Of a stretch of DNA of 64,000 nt, positions 59,518 to 64,000 are shown in pieces; the first letter of the stretch is position 1, and each line of letters begins with the position of its first letter. The notes beneath the pieces were generated by a model. That model ran no database searches, was not told the origin of the DNA, and saw nothing but the letters and a program-made list of their open reading frames with translations. The position numbers were made by a program, and so were the translations under genes. Source of the DNA: Chitinophagales bacterium (lineage in GTDB: Bacteria; Bacteroidota; Bacteroidia; Chitinophagales; UBA2359); contig JAWKLZ010000003.1 in assembly GCA_041392475.1 (NCBI GenBank), positions 1-64,000 of the forward strand, given 5' to 3'.

Positions 59518-61362
59518 TTATTCTTCAACCACATAAATCGGCATACTTCGTTCTACACCCTTATTGTCATCATTGATAAAGGAAGGTTCTTGTAGTTCGT
59601 TTTTGAGGCTACGTACCATATCTCTCACACTCGTAGTCACATAGTCTGAAAGTTCTTTTACCGTCACAATTCTATCCCCATTTCCGTCTGCTTTTCCGTT
59701 CTTCATTCCATCAATTAACGCTTTGGTAAAAGCGCCATTGTCCCAAGTATCATCTTCATACGATAGTTGATTTTGGCTACTTGAGGTGAATGTCAGACTG
59801 ATATTTTGTTTCTGACTAACCTGCCTTATAGCATCATTGATGTCCATCATATCGCCACGTGCACCTCCGCTATGGCAAGCATCAATGAATATTATTTTTT
59901 TACAATCTATGGAGGTCAATTGAGCGGTAATATCATCTTTGAAGGACACAGAAGTGGATCGGCGGCGAAGTGGATTGTAATCGCTGCCATGAATTCGGAA
60001 ATCTTCCCCTTCCATAAATCCATGTGAAGAAACAAACAACAGCATCATGTCGCTGGAATGCACGTCTTGATTGTATAAGTATTCTTCTATCATGCCCCTA
60101 ATCTCATTGGTAGTTGCCTTTTCTCCCGTCAATTTTTTTGAATACACATGAGCGAAAATTTTATCATTACCTTCTCCTCCTTGGTCTTCAAATATTGTTG
60201 CAAAATCATTTGCATCCTTTTCGGTATATTTTAGATTGATTGTCTTGGGGCCAATAGATAGTACATGTAAATCGGGTTTGCGTTGAGAATAAACGACTTC
60301 TAATTCCTTAGAATACTCCGATCCTGCTTCATTGTTTACCCTCACTTTTATATGATTGATTTCTGGATTCAATTTGATGGTATTGATGTAGGTAAACAGT
60401 TGTTGATCTCCTGTCATTTTTGGAGCTTCGGCCTTATAATTGGCAGGTAATCCATTGATATATACCGTAAAATCGTTGGTGGTTAGCTTGTGAGATGTAT
60501 AAACCTTGAGTTTAATGGTAATCAATTCATCATCAGCAAACATTTTCTTATCGGGTAATTCATCAGGATTGGGGCTTAACCAAAAAATATTTAAATTTGG
60601 ATTGGGTTGAGTTGAAGTAGTTTCTTGTTCTTTGTTGGAGTTATTATCTACGACTGTTTTTTCTGCAATCGTTTCTTGTTCTTTGTTGGAGTTATTATCT
60701 ACGACCGTTTTTTCTGCAATCGTTTCTTGTTCTTTATTGGAGTTATTATCTACGACCGTTTTTTCTGCAATCGTTTCTTGTTCTTTATTGGAGTTATTAT
60801 CTACGACCGTTTTTTCTGCAATTGGTTCTTCTACAGTGATTGGTAGCCCAAGTTGTGTCTGAATCCGTGCTACATAACCTTTCACTTCGCCATCATTAGG
60901 ATTGAAGTCTGTCAATAATTTTTTGTAGTCCTCCAAAGCACCTTCTAAATCTGTCATTCTCCATTTTAAAGAGGCACGGTTGAAGTAAGCCAGTTCTGAC
61001 TTAGGATTTAATTTGATTGCCTTATTATAATCTTGCATGGCCTTCGTATAATCAAATCTGTAAGATTGATACAACATTCCTCTGTTTTGATACGGCATTG
61101 CATAATCAGGATTTACTTCAATGGCTTTATCGTAATCGCTGAAAGCCTTTTCGTTATCACCAATTATTTGATAGGCTTCTCCACGAAAATTGTAGGCAAG
61201 GTCAACGGATTCTTCGTTTGCATCAATCACCTTTGTCAATAATTCAATGGCCAAATCGTATTTTTCGTTATTATAAGCATCCAGCCCTTGTTGATAAATA
61301 TTTTGTGCATTGGCGGATAAGCCCATCAACAATATGAATAAGATGGCGAGCAAGTTCTTCAT
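59518..61362 (-). CDS. Exported TPR-caspase (C14) protein 1
   Basis: 614 residues from ATG 61362 (MKNLLAILFILLMGLSANAQ, a signal peptide). Residues about 20-170 hold four TPR units (YNNEKYDLAIELLTKVID). A spacer follows with four copies of the 17-residue unit IAEKTVVDNNSNKEQET, then an Ig-like domain, then a caspase-like peptidase of the C14 fold: LHVLSIGPKTINLKYTEKDA, MMLLFVSSHGFMEGED (His447) and IIFIDACHSGGARGD (Cys496). It should cut after basic residues like other bacterial caspase homologues (orthocaspases). It is a tandem paralogue of the next gene. Confidence 0.87.
   Translation of the reverse strand: MKNLLAILFILLMGLSANAQNIYQQGLDAYNNEKYDLAIELLTKVIDANEESVDLAYNFRGEAYQIIGDNEKAFSDYDKAIEVNPDYAMPYQNRGMLYQSYRFDYTKAMQDYNKAIKLNPKSELAYFNRASLKWRMTDLEGALEDYKKLLTDFNPNDGEVKGYVARIQTQLGLPITVEEPIAEKTVVDNNSNKEQETIAEKTVVDNNSNKEQETIAEKTVVDNNSNKEQETIAEKTVVDNNSNKEQETTSTQPNPNLNIFWLSPNPDELPDKKMFADDELITIKLKVYTSHKLTTNDFTVYINGLPANYKAEAPKMTGDQQLFTYINTIKLNPEINHIKVRVNNEAGSEYSKELEVVYSQRKPDLHVLSIGPKTINLKYTEKDANDFATIFEDQGGEGNDKIFAHVYSKKLTGEKATTNEIRGMIEEYLYNQDVHSSDMMLLFVSSHGFMEGEDFRIHGSDYNPLRRRSTSVSFKDDITAQLTSIDCKKIIFIDACHSGGARGDMMDINDAIRQVSQKQNISLTFTSSSQNQLSYEDDTWDNGAFTKALIDGMKNGKADGNGDRIVTVKELSDYVTTSVRDMVRSLKNELQEPSFINDDNKGVERSMPIYVVEE
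60620..60823. repeat. Four 51-bp tandem repeats in the caspase gene
   Basis: Units begin at 60620, 60671, 60722 and 60773, each starting GTTTCTTGTTCTTTRTTGGAG and encoding 17 residues. The units differ by only one or two bases, so copy number is likely to vary by slippage. The unit length is a multiple of three, so the frame is preserved. Confidence 0.9.
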
Positions 61363-61391
61363 GACCTTCAATTTTTGTACAAATAATTGAT

Positions 61392-63233
61392 TTACTGTCT
61401 TTTAATTACTTCTGATTTGATTTCTATGTCTTTCACTTCAACGGCTTGGTTACTATGCACTTTCGCAAAATTTTCAATTACGTATATGGGTAAATTATCG
61501 CCCACTCCTTTACTGCCATTGTTGATAAAGGACGGTTCTTGCAGTTCATTTTTAAGTGTACGTACCATGTTTTTCACACTTGCAGCTACATAGTCAGAAA
61601 GTTCTTTGATTGTCACCACTTTATCTCCATTTGTGTCTGCTTTTCCACGTTGCATTCCGTCAATCAAGGCTTTGGTGAATGCACCATTATCCCAGCTATC
61701 ATCTTCATATGAGAGCTGGTTTTGACTACTTGAAGTGAGTGTCAGGTTGATATTTTGTTTTTGGCTGACCTGTTTGATAGCATCGTTAATGTCCATCACA
61801 TCTCCACGGGCACCTCCACTATGACAGGCATCAATGAATATTATTTTTTTACAGTCTATGGTCGATAAATGTGCTGTTACATCATCTTTGAAGGATATAG
61901 AAGTCGAACGACGGCGAATCGGATTGTAGTCGCTTCCTTGAATCCTGAAATCACCATCATCAATAAAACCATGAGAGGCCACAAACAACAACATCATGTC
62001 TTTGGGTTGAACATTTTGGTGGTATAGGTATTCTTCCAACATTCCCCTTATTTCGTTAGTCGTTGCAGCTTCACCTGTCAATTTCCTTACATATACATTC
62101 GCAAAAATCTTATTTTCTTCTGGGCCTGCTTGTCCAATAAACATATCTGCAAAGTTCTCGGCATCTTTTTGTGTATATTTTAGATTGATTGCTTTTGGAC
62201 CGATAGAAAGTACATGTAAATCGGGTTTGCGTGGGTTGTACATCACTTTTAGTTCTCCTGAAAACTTCGTGCCTGCACCATTCTTTACTTCTACTTTAAT
62301 AAAGTTGAGTTCTGGATCTAATTTGACTGTATTGATATAGGTGAAGTGATGCGGTCCACCTGTAAGTTGTACTTCGTTGAATTTTGAAGATTTAGCGGGT
62401 TTTCCGTTGATGTATATCGTAAAATTGTTTGCAGCAAGCGGGTGAGAAGAAAGGGCTTTTAGTTTAATGGTCATCATTTCATCCTCAGCATACATCCCTT
62501 TTTCGGGCAATTCATCGGGATTGGGGCTAAACCAAAAAACATTCAAGTCGGCATCTTCGTGTACTTCATTTTCTTCTGAATGAGGTGTATTCTCAGTATT
62601 TGTGATTTTTGTAGTGATGGTTTCATAGTCTATAAGAGGCTTTGCAGATACTGTTTTGTCATTGTTTTGAAGATTTGATGCATCATTCCCTCCAACTTTT
62701 GTATCGGCAACTGTGCCTGTTTTACTTTGAATATTTGCTATATAATTCTTTACCAAGTCATCATTGGGATTAAAATATTTCAAAATAGTGTTGTAATCTC
62801 CCAATGCTCCTTTCAAATCGCCCATTTTATACTTCAATGCCGCCCGTTCAAAATAAGCTTGTTCATACTTTGAATCCAATTTTATTGCCATAGTCAGATC
62901 TTTTAAGGATCCTCCATCATCATTCAAGTAAGAATTTCGCAAACAACCTCGGTTGAAATAGGCAGTGGCATTGTTGGGATTTGCTTCAATGGCTTTATTG
63001 TAATCCTCCAATGCTTTGTTGTTTTTACCGAGCATTTGGTTGGACTTTCCTCTATAAATATAAGCAGCATCTATAAACCCTTCATTTGCTTCAATCACCT
63101 TTGTTAACAATTCGATAGCATCTTTATAATCTTCATTGTTATATGCCTTAAACCCTTGCTGATATAGCCCCTGAGCTTGGGAATATACCGCAAATAGTAG
63201 CATCAAGAATATGATGAAGAGTAAGTTTTTCAT
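61392..63233 (-). CDS. Exported TPR-caspase (C14) protein 2
   Basis: 613 residues with a signal peptide (MKNLLFIIFLMLLFAVYSQA). The plan is the same as protein 1: TPR repeats (YNNEDYKDAIELLTKVIE), a spacer without the 17-residue repeats, an Ig-like domain (VFWFSPNPDELPEKGM), and the C14 domain with LFVASHGFIDDGD (His421) and IIFIDACHSGGARGD (Cys470). The two proteins are alike over the whole catalytic domain. The genes are 29 bp apart and head in the same direction, suggesting one transcript. Confidence 0.87.
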   Translation of the reverse strand: MKNLLFIIFLMLLFAVYSQAQGLYQQGFKAYNNEDYKDAIELLTKVIEANEGFIDAAYIYRGKSNQMLGKNNKALEDYNKAIEANPNNATAYFNRGCLRNSYLNDDGGSLKDLTMAIKLDSKYEQAYFERAALKYKMGDLKGALGDYNTILKYFNPNDDLVKNYIANIQSKTGTVADTKVGGNDASNLQNNDKTVSAKPLIDYETITTKITNTENTPHSEENEVHEDADLNVFWFSPNPDELPEKGMYAEDEMMTIKLKALSSHPLAANNFTIYINGKPAKSSKFNEVQLTGGPHHFTYINTVKLDPELNFIKVEVKNGAGTKFSGELKVMYNPRKPDLHVLSIGPKAINLKYTQKDAENFADMFIGQAGPEENKIFANVYVRKLTGEAATTNEIRGMLEEYLYHQNVQPKDMMLLFVASHGFIDDGDFRIQGSDYNPIRRRSTSISFKDDVTAHLSTIDCKKIIFIDACHSGGARGDVMDINDAIKQVSQKQNINLTLTSSSQNQLSYEDDSWDNGAFTKALIDGMQRGKADTNGDKVVTIKELSDYVAASVKNMVRTLKNELQEPSFINNGSKGVGDNLPIYVIENFAKVHSNQAVEVKDIEIKSEVIKRQ

Positions 63234-63287
63234 GGCATTTTTTATTTAAAATCACAGTACAAAATTACACTGCCTGTAAACGTAAAA

Positions 63288-64000
63288 TTATTTATTTTCT
63301 TGCTCCAGTTTTGCTTTTAAGCGTTTGGCATTCTCATTATTAGCATCCAACTGCAATATTTTATCACAGTCTTTCATCGCTTTTTCCAAATCCCTCATTC
63401 TGTAATACAAGACCGCTCTGCTTTCATACGCTCTTGCATAAGATGGATTGAGGCGTATGGCTTTATTGAAGTCAATAAGTGCTTCATTATACAACTTTGA
63501 ATTTTGTTTAGAAATGCCTCGATTGTGATGAGCAATATAGCTATCTTCCTCTAATTCAATCGTATGGTCGTAGTCTGCAATTGCAGCAGCGTAATCACCC
63601 AAAGCATGGTAACACATTCCTCTATAGTTAAAAGCTTTTTCTGCATTGCCTTCATCCGCTTCAATAATGATGGTGAAATACTGAATAGCACTCACAAAAT
63701 CAGATTGTTTGTAGGCAGCTACGCCTCCCTGAAAAGCAGATACAGCTGCTCCAATATCTTTATTGGATAGCTGTTGTTCGTTTAAATCAGGGACAAGTGT
63801 TATCTTTTCTTCGTTTTCCAAATCATCTTCTTGTACAATTTCTTCTTCATTTGCAGTATTGACTTCATCCTCAACTTTGCTTTCTTGTTCATCTACTTCA
63901 TCACTCTCCGCTTTGGTTTCTTCTACTTCACCCGTATCTTCTCCCATGATGTCTTCATCTTCTGAATCCAGAGGAGATTTTTGCAGCGCATAGTATGATT
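63288..64000 (-). CDS. TPR protein, 5' end outside window
   Basis: The frame is open from the window edge at 64000 to the stop at 63288, so the start lies beyond. The visible 237 residues begin SYYALQKSPLDSEDED, pass through a Glu/Asp-rich spacer and end in four TPR units (YKQSDFVSAIQYFTIIIEAD, YNEALIDFNKAIRLNPSYAR) and KLEQENK. It lies 54 bp upstream of caspase protein 2 and shares its TPR style, so it probably works with it. The part beyond the edge could carry other domains. Confidence 0.8.
   Translation of the reverse strand, partial: SYYALQKSPLDSEDEDIMGEDTGEVEETKAESDEVDEQESKVEDEVNTANEEEIVQEDDLENEEKITLVPDLNEQQLSNKDIGAAVSAFQGGVAAYKQSDFVSAIQYFTIIIEADEGNAEKAFNYRGMCYHALGDYAAAIADYDHTIELEEDSYIAHHNRGISKQNSKLYNEALIDFNKAIRLNPSYARAYESRAVLYYRMRDLEKAMKDCDKILQLDANNENAKRLKAKLEQENK

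Noticed and set aside
60625..60862. Two repetitive plus-strand frames
   Set aside because: They are antisense readings of the 51-bp repeats in the caspase gene.
1..64000. tRNA genes
   Set aside because: No cloverleaf with GTTC-type T loop and a matching acceptor stem was noticed by eye; tRNAscan-SE would settle it.

Overview
This 64 kb window looks like a chromosome segment of an aerobic Bacteroidota bacterium, probably in or near the Saprospiria (inference). Supporting signs are a three-gene sdhCAB operon with a single-chain cytochrome b subunit, a protein with a type IX secretion (Por) sorting tail, a TonB receptor with an N-terminal carboxypeptidase-regulatory domain, low GC, and promoters of the Bacteroidota form TTG-N18/19-TAnnTTTG rather than sigma-70 boxes.

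Layout. 1-6.9 kb is core: a large exported beta-rich protein and sdhCAB. About 7.0-32.04 kb is a strongly accessory block in which nearly all intact genes lie on the minus strand in one- to three-gene packets. The packets are separated by imperfect inverted repeats with conserved arms and variable centres, resembling integron attC sites (nine candidates, A-I). No tyrosine recombinase is encoded here or beside it, so it resembles a cassette cluster lacking an integrase. Cargo includes two AraC-SDR packets, an opine/ketopantoate-type dehydrogenase, a zeta-toxin-like kinase, an N-acetyltransferase, an ATP-grasp ligase, a DUF4288 protein, zinc/HNH-like proteins, a decayed adenine methyltransferase and, most notably, a long prokaryotic Argonaute lacking its first catalytic Asp followed 3 nt later by a DpnII/MboI-like PD-(D/E)XK nuclease. 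This pair is a probable guide-directed abortive defence system. The block is also full of group II intron material: four copies of a 3' remnant (family A) and four of an ORF-less family (family B), two of which sit seamlessly head to tail. It also holds a deleted intron reverse transcriptase, an IS630 element and an IS4-like stub. Three near-identical ~640 bp modules join an attC-like site, a minus-strand promoter and a family A intron end, and so may supply a promoter to the next cassette.

32.4-64 kb is mostly core again. It holds UbiD decarboxylase, a hybrid histidine kinase with its response regulator, a Rieske protein, a sorting-tail protein, an orphan McrB-like AAA+ protein, an acyl-CoA carboxylase beta chain, two exported thioredoxin-fold paralogues on either side of the SRP RNA and ubiX, a repeat protein with a peptidoglycan-binding domain, an EEP-family hydrolase, RluD, a J-domain protein, a TonB receptor, a wax-ester synthase/DGAT fused to an SCP2 domain, and a tandem pair of TPR-caspase proteins next to a TPR protein cut by the window edge. 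UbiD and UbiX (which makes UbiD's prenylated flavin cofactor) lie 14 kb apart. A family of ~80 bp palindromes with compensating stem changes is scattered through the core parts.

No tRNA, rRNA, CRISPR array or phage module was found by eye. All family assignments come from reading motifs without database searches.
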